The notes below the pieces were generated by a model. That model was not told the origin of the DNA. It did no database searches and saw only the letters and a program-made list of their open reading frames with translations. From Gigaspora margarita (lineage: Eukaryota > Glomeromycota > Glomeromycetes > Diversisporales > Gigasporaceae): DNA of 64,000 nucleotides. Within the stretch, counting starts at the first letter, position 1. The number at the start of each line of letters is the position of its first letter. Position numbers and translations under genes: made by a program. Shown here piece by piece: positions 11,800 through 22,484 of this stretch. The stretch lies in the NCBI GenBank assembly GCA_009809945.1, contig WTPW01000705.1, forward strand, positions 268,190 to 332,189. Direction: 5' to 3'.

Positions 11800-12310
11800 T
11801 TGAGTCCTTGCCTTTTTCATCCAATCATTTCTTACAATTATGGTATAGTTGGCAGTCTTGGTTACTACTACTTTGCACATAATAGTTTTTTCTCCTACGG
11901 TCACAGGGAACTCATTTATTTCTTCTAATGGCTATTTCTGTTCTTTGTAGACCCCAACTATCATCACTATGAATAGTCAGTCAATAGATATGCCAGGACC
12001 CTGAAATATACATAGATAGGTCAGGTATGAGTTTGCTTATTTTTGAGATTTTTTATACAGATCTTTTCTATTTATAGTAATTTTTTGCTTATTTTTGAAG
12101 TTTTTTCTGCAGATCTTTTCTTTTTTAGTAACCCTATGATTAACCTGACCTATCTATGTATATTTTGGGGTCCTGATATGCTAGCCTCCTTCAAAAATCT
12201 AGCTGAAACCATACTACCTGATGACCCGCTATTTAAGATCAAGATTATAGGCTTTTCTTTAACCTGTGCCTCACAATACATTGACATTGTATAGGTTTTT
12301 TTATTCTTAT
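11800..12310 (-). pseudogene. Aspartic protease region with a lost catalytic Asp
   Basis: At 12190-12295 (minus) the translation reads SMYCEAQVKEKPIILILNSG, then SSGSMVSARFLKEA. This is the retroviral-type protease active-site loop, but the expected aspartate of D-S-G-S is asparagine (codon AAT near 12228). Further on, at 11800-11940, EFPVTVGEKTIMCKVVVTKT and NDWMKKARTQLD continue the protease region. A MITE (11995-12174) splits the two parts. The catalytic replacement alone would inactivate the enzyme. Confidence 0.72.
11995..12174. mobile_element. 180-bp hAT-type MITE in the retrotransposon
   Basis: Close relative of the element at 6053-6233: AGGACCCTGAAATATACATA at the left end and TATCTATGTATATTTTGGGG then TCCT at the right. 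Flanks GATATGCC (11987-11994) and GATATGCT (12175-12182) match at 7 of 8 positions. It interrupts the protease-coding region, so it is younger than the retrotransposon insertion. Confidence 0.85.
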
Positions 12311-12439
12311 TTAAACAAAATTTGGCTATTTGTATAAGTATGGTTCTTCTGGGCCTTAGAATCTTTAATGCCTCTTTCTTATATTTGGGGCTGCTTGAAA
12401 GAGCTAGGCGTATGTTATATCTACTTTCTTACTTTGTAG

Positions 12440-12600
12440 CAGTGTTTAAAATTGGCATGCACAAGATGCACATGTGCATGAATTTTTTTGGATTTTTTTA
12501 GATTTTTAAAAAATCTCTTAAGTGTGCAAGTAAATTTTTTAAAAAAAGATGCACAAAATGCATTTGTGCATGTAATTTTTTTTTTGAATTTTAAACACTG
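12440..12600. mobile_element. 161-bp hAT-type MITE, CAGTGTTTAAAATT ends
   Basis: Inverted ends CAGTGTTTAAAATT and AATTTTAAACACTG are flanked by identical CTTTGTAG (12432-12439 and 12601-12608). Inside, GCACAAGATGCACATGTGCATG and its variants recur as GTGCAT/ATGCAC words near both ends, probably subterminal binding repeats. It lies between the gag and protease remnants. Confidence 0.87.
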
Positions 12601-12609
12601 CTTTGTAGG

Positions 12610-13980
12610 TCTGTTATTATCGAGTATGGAAAGATTTTAGTCATAATAGGAGGTTTCGCCAGTTTGGTTGGTTTCTTTCTTGCTGCTTTTTTCTTATCGT
12701 CTGCCTTTCCTTTTCCTTTTTCTTGTTTATAAATCAACCCTCCATTTTCTGTTTCTTGATTAATTTCCTTATCTGCTTCTTCTTCTCTAGGTCCCACTGG
12801 GTCTCTGTTATTACCTTTTCATTGTTTAGCCAAATATGCTTCTTCAATTTTAGTGACTGAGGGGTTTGTAGATAGTAACGCACTCTCACTCTATTGAGGT
12901 GCAGCCTTTAGTTTAAATGTTCCAAACCTTCTTGTATTTGTGCTATCATCACTTGAGCTCATAGGGTTTCATCAGTGGGTCAGTTGTTGGTTGCACTAAC
13001 AGAACCTGAATTAGAGATAGAGGCAGTTCCTACAGCTCTGTTCAGATTTGGATACTCTTTTGTATAATGGCCCATTTGTTGACACGTGAAGCATACTAGG
13101 GGCTGCCTGTTTCTTTCTTGATGATTTCCGTCTGTCTATGAGCGAGCACGAGTATAATTATTATTATTGTTACTATTTTTTACTACTGAAACTACTTTTT
13201 GTAATAGCATTATTATTTGGTCCAATGAGTTATTTCCACTTGGCACTAATATTGTCTGTTGACTCATAGGATAAGTTATCGTAAACATATTTGGAAGTGT
13301 CGACAATGGGTTGGAGATAGTATTTAATATAGCAGCAGGGCCAAATAAAGCTATTCCTTGGGCAAAGATCACTTCATACACTCAGGCCCTTTCTATTGCT
13401 TCTTGTAGTAAATTGGGCATAAAGGTCTGATAGCAAGTGAGAGGTCCAGGTGGAGCCTTGTACAAACATCTGAGCCTTTATCATTTCAGATTATTGATTC
13501 CCTATTCTTATCACCCTGTTGAACAATCCTAATATATTGGTTGCATATTGATCCACTATTTCTTCTACTAGTTGTTATTGATTCAACAATTCCGTATTCT
13601 ATTAGTTGTTCAATGCTTGCATGCAAAAGTTGCAACAAAACTGGTGTACAAAGCTCTGGTCAATGGCGTGTTTATTGTTCTAATACTAAATTCTATCCTT
13701 ATATTCTTTCTACAATAATGCTATAAGGCTGATAAATGTGCACCTACTACCGCTAGCCTCCTAGCTTCTACAATATTATTGGCTTCGAAAGCCTGGGTTA
13801 CTAATTCCAATTATTCAATAGGGTCTTGATTTCTTCTACTAAAAACTAAGATTTTTACTACTTTTCTTTCAGCTGCTTCAGCTTGGGTTACCTTATTCTG
13901 GCTAAAGCATTGGCTATTACTTGTAGTAACTGTAAGGTTTGAGGGTTTGGATCATTTGCTGCAGATTATTCAGCTGATTT
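12610..13980 (-). pseudogene. gag remnant with damaged zinc knuckle
   Basis: Minus-strand fragments include a lysine-rich piece (12610-12797, KGKGKADDKKKAARKKPTKL) and a 13136-13381 frame with SNPLSTLPNMFTITYPMSQQ and an asparagine-rich end. Between them (about 13060-13110) the translation gives CFTCQQMGHYTKEYP, a CX2CX4HX4C nucleocapsid knuckle whose last cysteine is replaced by tyrosine. Frame changes and stops run throughout. The region corresponds to the capsid/nucleocapsid protein that packages the element's RNA. Confidence 0.65.
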
Positions 13981-13995
13981 GGGTTTACCAAAGGG

Positions 13996-14275
13996 CAGTG
14001 TTGTATGTTTTGGCTGTTCACAGCCTTTTTTGGCTTGTCCACGTCCAAAATTGTCCAAACTTCCAAGATTGTCCAAAGCTTGTCCAGGCTTTAATAATTA
14101 ATAAATCTATCTAAAAAATATATAACTATATATTTCTTTAGGTGCTGAACACATTCCTGTTAAAATTAAAATAGATTATCTTGATAAAACTTTAAGTAAT
14201 TTTACTTTATTTAATTGTCCAAAATTGTCCAAAATTGTCCAAATCATTGTCCAAAGCTGTCCCATGACAACACTG
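13996..14275. mobile_element. 280-bp hAT-type MITE with TTGTCCAAA subterminal repeats
   Basis: Ends CAGTGTTGT and ACAACACTG are flanked by identical CCAAAGGG (13988-13995 and 14276-14283). TTGTCCAAA or a close variant occurs about eight times, clustered near both ends (14035-14090 and 14215-14265). This fits subterminal transposase-binding repeats. No coding capacity. Confidence 0.88.
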
Positions 14276-14490
14276 CCAAAGGGGTTTCATTCTGAGGAAT
14301 ATTAATATCTCTTGCCTAGTTACTATTTACTTCCCTTATATCTCCCAGAAGCTCCTCCTTAGGATTAGCATTGTTTAAAATGTTTTTCCATATGTTACTG
14401 GGCCCATTACACATCCAGATTTGTTGAAACTTTAAAATTTTCTCAAAATTTTTGGTTATTTAATTAATTTTTATATTGGGTCATTATATT

Positions 14491-14507
14491 CCACACAATC
14501 AGCACCA
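14491..14507 (-). promoter_or_regulatory. tRNA primer-binding site of the retrotransposon
   Basis: The plus strand reads CCACACAATCAGCACCA just outside the right LTR. On the minus (element) strand this is TGGTGCTGATTGTGTGG, starting with the TGG that pairs with a tRNA 3' CCA. It lies a few bases after the 5' LTR. Which tRNA is used cannot be named with confidence. Confidence 0.7.
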
Positions 14508-14511
14508 AATA

Positions 14512-15161
14512 TGTTACAACTGTAGGAGAGTCTTCATATATCAACAACAATTTTAGCTCAGAGTTGTAAATATAAGCTAGAGGGTTGAAGCATAGAAAGG
14601 GGTGTATAATGATTATATTTTGTTTTTTCTTATTTATGGATTAGATTTCTATATTGAGTAGACAATGATTTATGCATATTAAGTTTTAAGGATGATCGAT
14701 ATGAATCGTTCATGCACAGAATGATCAGTAAGTAGTAGGATTTCAGGGTAACAATAGTTTAATTATAGCAATCACGGGTTTTATAAAGATATCTTACGAT
14801 TTATTATTTATTTAATAATATTTAATATAATAATGATGTAAGTATGAGGTATAGGTAGTTACATATAAGTATTAAAGTGCAGCAGAAAAAAGAATAATGT
14901 CCTTTTATTAATCCAAACAGCCTATTTATATTTTACAAATTTTATTGGTTCAAAACCAAAATCTTGGGGTTTGGACCACTATTAGTAGTTTGGTCCATCA
15001 GATATGGTTTCAGACCACTATATGTGGTTCGAGACCAAGATTTATGGTTTGAGACTATTGTACGTTCAAAGCCCTATTAAAAAAGGTAACTATATATTAT
15101 TTAAAATTTTATGCTAACAAAATTATACTACCACTATGAAATTACCTGAACTTGCATAACA
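14512..15161 (-). repeat. 5' LTR of the Ty3/gypsy element
   Basis: 650-bp repeat TGTTAC...ATAACA matching the copy at 6931-7768 without the retroposon insert. It is the upstream (promoter) LTR for the minus-strand element. The 4-bp CTGG duplication follows at 15162-15165. Confidence 0.88.
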
Positions 15162-15245
15162 CTGGGCAGCAAGTGTCACTTGAGATTACTATAAAAGGTA
15201 CTATATATATGTACACACATACATATGAAATAAGAACTTGATCTG

Positions 15246-16141
15246 ATGATTCAAATTCTTCCTAATGAGCTGCAAATTGAAATTTTAACTTATATTATTA
15301 CGTAAATAAATTAAATTTTTACTATTAAAATAATCATTAATCTTGCTTGATAATTTAATAATATTGATAAATAATAGATTTCAAGATTTTTATACTCTAA
15401 GAACTGTTTGCAAAAAATAGAATATATTCATTTCTTTAGTAATGCATAAAGCTGTTATCTTTAGATTAAATTCTGTATTAAAACTTGTGGTAAATAAAAT
15501 TCTTTTAAATTCATGAAATAAATTTAATATATAAATTATAACCTTTAATTATTGTAGTTAACATATTGGACTAATACTAAACAGGATACAAAATTATCGC
15601 CAACTTATGATGATTATACTAAGACATTTACTTTTTTATTTGACAATGATAATATTAGTAAACCTCTTAACAAATATGAAATCAGTTTTGTCACATTCGT
15701 GATAAAGAATATAAATGTATCATCTTGGCAATTTATTAAACTTGGAGCTAAATTAGGTGATCTAATTTTTTCAGATTTTGTAAATAACGATATATTTAAA
15801 TATAGTTTCGATCATAGAAGTCACGTATGTTTTAATGGGAGATTAAATATAAAAAAAGCAAATGCATTAGCTATGTGAAGCTTGATAGTCTTACCATTGA
15901 AGCATAGAAGCTTTGTTATATTCTAGACTGTCTTAACTTTGATATGTACATTATTTTACATATATATTTATACTTTTAGCTTATTAATTTTTAATATAAA
16001 ACTTAAATTATGATCTATTTTGCAGAGAAATTTCATCATTGAGAAAAGGATTTGATATGGTGATTTAGTAGATGAAATTGATGAAATTATTAATAATATT
16101 ATTGAGTTGTCTAAGGTGGATGAGATTAAAAATTTTGAGTA
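15246..16141 (+). pseudogene. F-box gene, broken, three or more exons
   Basis: Exon 1 (15246-15301) encodes MIQILPNELQIEILTYIIT, a typical F-box start. A GT-AG intron (15302-15377) leads to exon 2 (15378-15489), DFYTLRTVCKK-stop-NIFISLV, where the usual tryptophan of the CK.W motif is TAG. A second intron (15490-15557) leads to exon 3 (15558-15878): LTYWTNTKQDTKLSPTYDDY, KYEISFVTFVIKNINVSSWQ, FNGRLNIKKANALAM, then TGA. Further coding-like sequence with stops follows (SLIVLPLKHRSFVIF; later VDEIDEIINNIIELSKVDEI near 16080). F-box proteins link SCF ubiquitin ligases to substrates. The stop codons argue that this copy is dead, although the splice sites are intact. Confidence 0.6.
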
Positions 16142-16149
16142 AGGTAAAT

Positions 16150-16840
16150 ATATAGACCAAGCATAACTTCCTTGGTACTATAACAAAGTATCTATTTAGA
16201 GGACATATGCAATGCATTTATAGAAAGTAAAATAAGAGATTTATAAAAGGTTATAATAGTTTAATATTTGTAAAAATTGACTATATTTATAATCAACTAT
16301 TAAGATTTTGAATATATTTTAATTATAAACTTTTGATTTTAGTTAAATTTTAGTTAATGTAAATTTATTAAATTTATTGCAAAATTGTATTAGATTTTCA
16401 AGAATTTAATGAAGCTTAATAGCTAAATATAATTATATTTTTATAGATAAAAGTTTTATTTTGTTTTTAAATTTTCTTTCATACTGCTCATACATTAGTT
16501 TATAACTTTTGCTTGTTTGGTACAATAGTACAAAGAGCTGCTTATTTATAGTAAACATAAATGTTAAAAATTCTTGGTATAAGTTGGTAAACTGTTTATA
16601 AAAAATTGTTTAGGGCAGTGTTATTAATCACCTGATTATTTTTTATTAGAGGCCTACCCCCCTTCCTCCCTCTATAATATAGATTTGGTCAGGTTCCTAT
16701 ATATAATTTCAACATTTTTTACCCCCCTCCCACTCTAAAAAATCACCTGATTTTTGTCACTCCCCTTATTGGACTGAGGGGTCTTTAAAAAACTTTGCAT
16801 ATTTTTTAGGATCTAAAACTTGCAACAATAATAAATAATT
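16150..16840. other. AT-rich intergenic with a possible small repeat
   Basis: At 16619-16790 the words ATCACCTGATT and CCCCCTTCCTCCC/CCCCCTCCC occur twice, as in a small repeat element, but clean inverted ends or a target duplication could not be found. No gene is visible. Confidence 0.35.
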
Positions 16841-16844
16841 TAAA

Positions 16845-17295
16845 TGATAATCTGCAAAGAAGGAGAATTCTAAAAATAGATTTTATATATAAAAACAATC
16901 ATTGTTCCTGACTATATAAAGTAAATTTTTTTATTAAACTAACTTTGGTGAGCTTCTAATAAAGGTTGTAAAGCTAGTTTTCGTGATCTGAATAATGATA
17001 ATATAAGTATAATTAGTTTAATAATTCCTAAGATATCTTAATTTTTCTCTTATAATAATATAAAATTTCTTTCATAAAATTTTAAAGAAGAAAGATAAGA
17101 TATCTCAAGAATTATCAACACAATTTTAGTAAACTTATTATAATTAGAATTACAAAACTAGCTCTACAACTTTTTTAAAAGTTTACAAAAGGTTAATTTA
17201 ATAAAAATTTACTATATATAATTAGAAATAATGATTTTTGATATATATAAATTGGCTTAAAAATTCTATTTATAGATTCTTCTTTTATGGATCAT
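16845..17295. repeat. Foldback element centred near 17070
   Basis: Mirror-image arms run outward from about 17070. GATATCTTAATTTTTCTC faces AAAGATAAGATATCTC, AAAGCTAGTTTTCGTG faces AAAACTAGCTCTACAAC, and the outer ends match AGGAGAATTCTAAAAATAG and TTATAGATTCTTCTTT. It contains the recurring AGCTCTACAACTTTT word discussed in the findings. Confidence 0.6.
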
Positions 17296-17609
17296 CAATT
17301 AAGTACTTTTTTTGTCTATTTTGTATTATTTTTTTCTAAGCTCTTATATAACTACAAAATATACCAATGCAGTAATTATTTTTTTTAACTACAATATTAT
17401 TAGCCTGCTATATCTAACTATTAGATAAGTTTATTTATAGTATTTTATACCTCATCTAACTGATTTTTTTATTATTTTACTTTAAATTTTAAAATTCAAG
17501 TTAAGTGAAGAATAATAAATATAATGACTACAATTTTAAAAACAATATTCTTAGGATTTTGTTAAATTTAACAGGTTGCAATATTACAGATTAATATTAA
17601 AAAAAAGAA

Positions 17610-17695
17610 AATTATTTTTAGTTAAGGTTAGGGTTCAAACTAGTATTAAGGTTAGGGTTAGAGCAGTATTGAAAATCATATATTCACAGCATTCA
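17610..17695 (+). repeat. TTAGGG-like tract (copy of the shared internal module)
   Basis: Holds AGTTAAGGTTAGGGTTCAAA and AAGGTTAGGGTTAGAGC, two imperfect telomere-like tracts 20-30 bases apart. They are embedded in AT-rich sequence, not in a terminal array, so this is not a telomere. Similar tracts occur at 960, 1965, 19870, 20785, 29040, 33585, 37000, 37420 and 49320. Confidence 0.5.
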
Positions 17696-17806
17696 CAATA
17701 AATATAAATTTTTTAAAAAAAGCAAAAATTCTATATTTTATGTTCACATAGTGTGAATATAAATTTTAATTTTATAATTTCTTATTCATAATTTATTATA
17801 TTTATT

Positions 17807-18355
17807 ATATGTTTCCAAAAATAAGTAACTTTTTGGATGATTTTGAATACAAAAAATCTGTAAATAGTTTATTTTCAGATACAATTTTGATTTTTGGTCA
17901 ATTGCAAAATAGTCATTACATTATAAAGTTCAAATTCTACTATTTAAATTGATTATTGGTGCTTAAGCAAGCTTGTTTGAAAAAATAATATATACTAAAA
18001 GTTTTATTAGAATCAGTGCACTTTTTATTATTTGACTTTTAATTTTAATTTCACTTAATATATTTGTTAAAAAATTTTTAATTTTTTGTTGAAAGTAAAA
18101 ATTCAAAGCCAAATAATAAAAAGTTCTCTAATTTTCTTTAAAATTTTATAGTATGTACAATTTGATCTTCCAAGTAAGTTTAATTAAGCAACTATAATCA
18201 ATTTATATAGTAAAGTTTGGACTTTACTATATAGCAACTTTCATCAATTGTGGGGTAGCTTATTTTTAAATCAAAGACATTTTTGAGTTTTTGACCAAAA
18301 GAGGAAGTAGATCATTTTCAGATATGGTTTATTTTTAGCAAAATATAGTATATTA
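17807..18355. mobile_element. TIR element, AAAATAAGCTACC family (diverged copy)
   Basis: The left end carries TTTCCAAAAATAAGTAACTT. The right arm carries the mirror of AAAATAAGCTACCCC near 18250 and an end resembling AATATACTATATTTTGC. The interior includes ACTTTACTATATAGCAACTT and its mirror. The best-preserved relative is at 44815-45338. No coding sequence. Confidence 0.5.
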
Positions 18356-18894
18356 ATACAAGAACAAATAGAGTGCTTCTGGCTTTGCAACTTTAAATTC
18401 AAAAAAATATTAATAACTTTATTTCAATTTAGAAATTAAATTTTTTTTCACTAATTAATGTTAAAAATTTAATTAAAGAATAGAATTTTGTTTGTATATT
18501 GCTTAAAAATTTTATATCACTAAAACTTATAAATGCTTGAAAATCATTATATCAAAAAATTCCAAATTTTTTATTCTTTATTCTAATTCTCATGAATTGT
18601 TAAATTATTTTTAATACTTCCACTTTATAATGTAGTAGTAAATTGTATATTTTTATAACAAAATTAATTAAAACCAAACTTAGAAATAGAATACATATTA
18701 GAACTCTTAATTATCTTTTATTAATTTTTATAAATAGTTCATCTATAAAAGAATTTGATTTTGTACATGCATATGAAGTTTGGGAAAATTTATTATATAG
18801 AAATAATCAATAATATATTGTTTAAATAAGATTAAATATATTAATAAATAGCTATACAATTTAGTTATATGAAATATAAATATTAATAAATAGG

Positions 18895-19495
18895 AATATA
18901 AATTTGTTGCACCTGCGACATGTTGCATCCTGTGATTCGACCAATCAAATTGCTCGATTTTGTAGGCAAAAAAAAATAGTTTTTAAAATTTTAAGTTTTT
19001 ATTTAATCAAGTGTAAAATATATATATAATAGCACATTATATAATGCAAAATTTTATTTTGAACACCTTTTTCTAAGTTATGAAGATAGATTGTCTTAGT
19101 AAAAAAAGATATTTTATATAGAAAACTTTTTTTACTAAAACAATTTATCTTTTTAACTTAGAAAAAGCTGTTTAGCATAAAATTTTGTATATAATACTTA
19201 TAATATAAATATAGATAAATTAGCAAAAAATGTTCTATATGTTCTAATATTGAAAATTTTTGTTTTTATTATAAAACATCTTTTTTTACTAAGATAATTT
19301 ATCTTTGTAACTTAGAAAAAGTTGTTCAAAATAAAATTTTACATTATATGTCTTGTTATTGCTTATTTATTTTTATATTTTACTAATAAAATTTTTAGTT
19401 TTTTAAAAAAAATTTTTTGGTTACAAAATCAAGTAATTTGATTGGTCAAATTATGGGTGTGACATGTTGTGGGTGCAACAAATTTCTATTCCCTT
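18895..19495. mobile_element. TIR element with TTTGTTGCACC ends
   Basis: Inverted ends of about 100 bp: ATTTGTTGCACCTGCGACAT with ACCAATCAAATTGCTCGATT on the left, and their mirror AATTTGATTGGTCAAAT and GGGTGCAACAAAT on the right. The interior has three copies, in both orientations, of CTAAGTTATGAAGATAGATT-like sequence (19065, 19150, 19290). A shorter relative lies at 24642-24860. The 61-codon frame at its left border is chance. Confidence 0.65.
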
Positions 19496-19559
19496 AATAA
19501 ATATATTATTAGTAAAATATTTGTAACTTAAAGAGTTTTTAATTTATATATTAATTAGA

Positions 19560-19712
19560 GCAGTGACAGATATTATATAATATCCTAAAGGGGAGGGGGT
19601 CAAAAAATTTTTACATAAGACTAATTATACAATTTGATTGGCTAATTGGTCTTATGTGGAGGAGGGCGGTAGCTCTATGATAAAATGATATTACATAATA
19701 TCTGTCACAGCC
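19560..19712. mobile_element. ~150-bp MITE, GTGACAGATATTAT ends
   Basis: Left end CAGTGACAGATATTATATAA and right end TTACATAATATCTGTCAC form an inverted repeat of about 22 bp around a GGGGAGGGGG / GGAGGAGGGCGG interior. A clean target duplication could not be assigned. Confidence 0.6.
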
Positions 19713-19778
19713 CTTATTATAAATTTTATTTGTGAAAATATTTATTTTTAGTGTGAATAATATAAAAAAAGAAAAAAT

Positions 19779-20107
19779 GTATTTGTTTCTAGTGGTGACA
19801 GTTACTGGATTGTGATTGACCAATTAGGTTATGTAATATTATAATCAAAACAAAACTAAGCATCAAACTTACTATTGTTAAGGTTAGGATTAGAGCTATA
19901 GTTAAGGTTCGAGTAGAGTATTGTACATAGTAAAATTTTGCAAGTAATTTTTTTTTTATAAAAAAAAGTAGGTTCATAGACAAAATTTTAAGTTAGAAGT
20001 GATTTTTTAAAAAAATCTAGGTTTTTGCATTTTTTACATTATACATAATCCTTTAATCTAATTGGTTAATCACAATCTGGTAACTGCCACTGCTAGTAAC
20101 AAATAGA
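19779..20107. mobile_element. TIR element carrying the shared internal module
   Basis: Inverted ends of about 45 bp include CTAGTGGTGACAGTTACTGG and ATTGTGATTGACCAATTAG on the left, and their mirror CTAATTGGTTAATCACAAT and GTAACTGCCACTGCTAG on the right. The middle holds GTTAAGGTTAGGATTAGAGC followed by TAAAATTTTGCAAG and GTAGGTTCATAGACAAAATT. The same module occurs inside elements with different ends. Confidence 0.65.
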
Positions 20108-20194
20108 TTAACTTATAAAAAAATTATATTTACAAAAATCATTAAATTTTTTTTGAATTTCCCAATACTAGGTTAGAGGGCACATATATATGCA

Positions 20195-20475
20195 AAATTA
20201 AGTATTAAAAAATTTTAATTAGAGACCCAAGATTAGTGATATAAGCTAGCTAATGCAGCTATAGCTAAGCAGGCTTAGCTTGCTAAGCCAGCCAATATAA
20301 TTAATCAGTTGGTTAATGCAACTAAAAGCTAACTATTATAAGAATCTAATAAATTCTAAAAAGAAAAAGTCAAATATTCTGAAATATTCAGAATGCAAAC
20401 CAATAGTTAGCCATTAGCTAGCTGTTTAGCTAATGTTTTGATCAGCTAGCTAAGCTACTAATAAAACCATGTGGC
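20195..20475. repeat. AGCTAGCT-rich inverted repeat
   Basis: AGCTAGCTAATGCAGCTATA and related AGCTAA/TTAGCT words occur in both orientations at the two ends (20235-20300 and 20400-20455), including ATAGTTAGC and AGCTAACTAT. It can fold into a hairpin. No protein is encoded. Confidence 0.45.
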
Positions 20476-20689
20476 TTAAATCACTACCCAAGACTAGTTT
20501 ATATAATAAAATTTCAAGATATTTAAAATTTCTGATTTTTTTTGTAATTTCTTATAATTTTTGTTGGTTTTTGTTATACAAGTTCCTGTATCTAATTTGG
20601 TCAATTATATTAATTTGTGATATAGCAACTTGTGATATTTATCAACATTTTATTACTATTAGTTAATTGAATTTAAATTTAGGAAAAAC

Positions 20690-20945
20690 TATTTATACAC
20701 TATGGTAAATATACATGGGCACTAATTAATTAATTTGCAAATCTGCGTAATATATAAATTATAGACCAAAATTAAACCTGATTTAAGGTTAGAGTTAGGG
20801 TGAGCTTTTGGATTGGAAGGGTTATAGTTTATAATAAAATTTTGCAAGGAAAATTTTTTGTTAGAGCTCAAAGAGTGGTTTCATAAGCAAAATTTTAAGT
20901 TATCATATGTACCTGTGTTTATACACTAGTATGCAAATAGTAATT
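20690..20945. mobile_element. TIR element (TTTATACACTA ends) with the shared module
   Basis: The left end has TTTATACACTATGGTAAATA and the right end GTACCTGTGTTTATACACTAG. The interior reads AAGGTTAGAGTTAGGGTGAG, then GGTTATAGTTTATAATAAAA, TTTTGCAAGG and TTTTTTGTTAGAGCTCAAAG. That interior matches those of 36990-37105 and, in reverse, 33495-33620. A target duplication was not resolved. Confidence 0.5.
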
Positions 20946-21329
20946 GCCTTAAATTTAACTAATTACTTTATTGTTTTATTTTTTAAAAAATAATTTAGTA
21001 TAAATCTATATAAAGTGCAAATATAATTATTATAAAATAATAAAATTTGAATAATTGTAAACTTTATAAAAATCTATTGGCCAACCATAGTAAATCACCC
21101 TAATCCTAACCAAAAAAGATGTATTAACTTTATTTTACAATTGTTTGTAACAATAATTATTAAAGTTCTACAAGTACAAAGCATAATATTACTAAACTAT
21201 AGTATCTATATTGGAGTTGAATCAAACAAATTCTGACAGATTATAATTCTAACAAAAAAATTCTGTTAATCAAAAATCCTGACAATCAAAAAGGTTTTTT
21301 AAACAACTTTACTATAAAATTATCTAAAT

Positions 21330-22435
21330 TATAACTCTAATCTAGCTATTCATTATTCCTTAAACTATCTAGCAGACAAATTTGTTTACTAAATTTTTTT
21401 TTACCCAATTTTTGTACAATTGCCCTAAATTTATTAAGACATATACCATATTCTCTAAGCTAAAATAAAAGTACACAACATGCTAGATGTCATGTAATTC
21501 TTATCTTGCGAAACTTCCTTAACCTGCCGCAAAAATTAACTAAATAGGTTTGATCATTATATAATCTTTACAATCAAATTTAATATGGTACTGGAAGCCT
21601 ATACTTAACAGTTATAAAAATTTTTTTGAGGTTGTTTCAATTTTTAAATAGCTATAACTTTTTATCTAAGAGTTTTTAAAAAATTTTGACAGGTAACTTT
21701 GTAAAGCTATATCAGCTCTACATATGTACCAAATATCTTTTCAAAATCTTATCATTATAAAGAGTTAATGCATTTTGAAAATTGAAATTTTATATGTTTT
21801 ACATATAAAATTTCAATTTTCAAAATGCATCAACTCTTTACAGTGATAAGATTTTGAAAAGATATTTGGTACATATGTAGAGCTGATATAGCTTTACAAA
21901 GTTACTGGTCTGATTATTTTAAAAACTCTTAGATAAAAAGTTATATCCATTTAAAAATTGAAACAATATCAAAAAAGCTTTGTGTAACTGTTGAGTATAG
22001 GCTTCCAGCACCATAGTAAAAAAGGTACTGTCATGTAACAATCATAGGAGATCTTTACAATCATCATGTGGAGGTACCTTTTATAATATGAAATTAAAGT
22101 TGGTCAAAGATGTTTTATGACCAATTTCACAGAGCTGATTTTTTAGACAATGTGAAGAATATAATGTGACTCAAAAGTTTAGGTAAAATGGCACACTTTA
22201 TAGCTATTGTATGAACCTATGTTCTTTATTTGAATCATTTCAAGTATGCTACACTGTAGCAATTAATTGTAATGTGTAGTTTGGGCCTTTAAATTGGATA
22301 GAATAAAGATCTTTATAAAGTTTTTTTTAATATTCTACTTTATCCAATTTATCTAATTATTTTAGTGAACAAATTTGTCTACTAAAACAGACTGTTTAAG
22401 GAATAGGGTTATTATAGTTTGGTCTTAGTTCAAAA
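21330..22435. repeat. Nested inverted repeat with a ~430-bp inner palindrome
   Basis: The inner palindrome (about 21587-22015) is almost perfect. GTACTGGAAGCCTATACTTA mirrors GAGTATAGGCTTCCAGCACC, and ATGTACCAAATATCTTTTCA mirrors TGAAAAGATATTTGGTACAT, with the centre at about 21801 and almost no loop. An outer pair (about 21330-21395 and 22365-22430) shares ATTCCTTAAAC and AGACAAATTTGTT in mirror order. Non-coding. Confidence 0.7.
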
Positions 22436-22484
22436 GACTGAATTCAAGAAACAAACTATAACCCAAACTAAAAGTTTTAAACTA

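Larger units (their letters stand above)
6931..15161 (-). mobile_element. Degenerate Ty3/gypsy LTR retrotransposon (minus orientation)
   Basis: Two related long terminal repeats start TGTTAC and end ATAACA, at 6931-7768 and 14512-15161. They are flanked by the 4-bp repeat CTGG (6927-6930 and 15162-15165). Coding remnants read on the minus strand in the order gag, protease, zinc knuckle, reverse transcriptase, RNase H, integrase, which is the Ty3/gypsy order. A tRNA primer-binding site adjoins the right LTR and a purine tract adjoins the left LTR, both consistent with minus orientation. Every domain carries stops or frameshifts, so the element is dead. Three MITEs (11995, 12440, 13996) and one retroposon (7326) have inserted in it. 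Confidence 0.92.
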
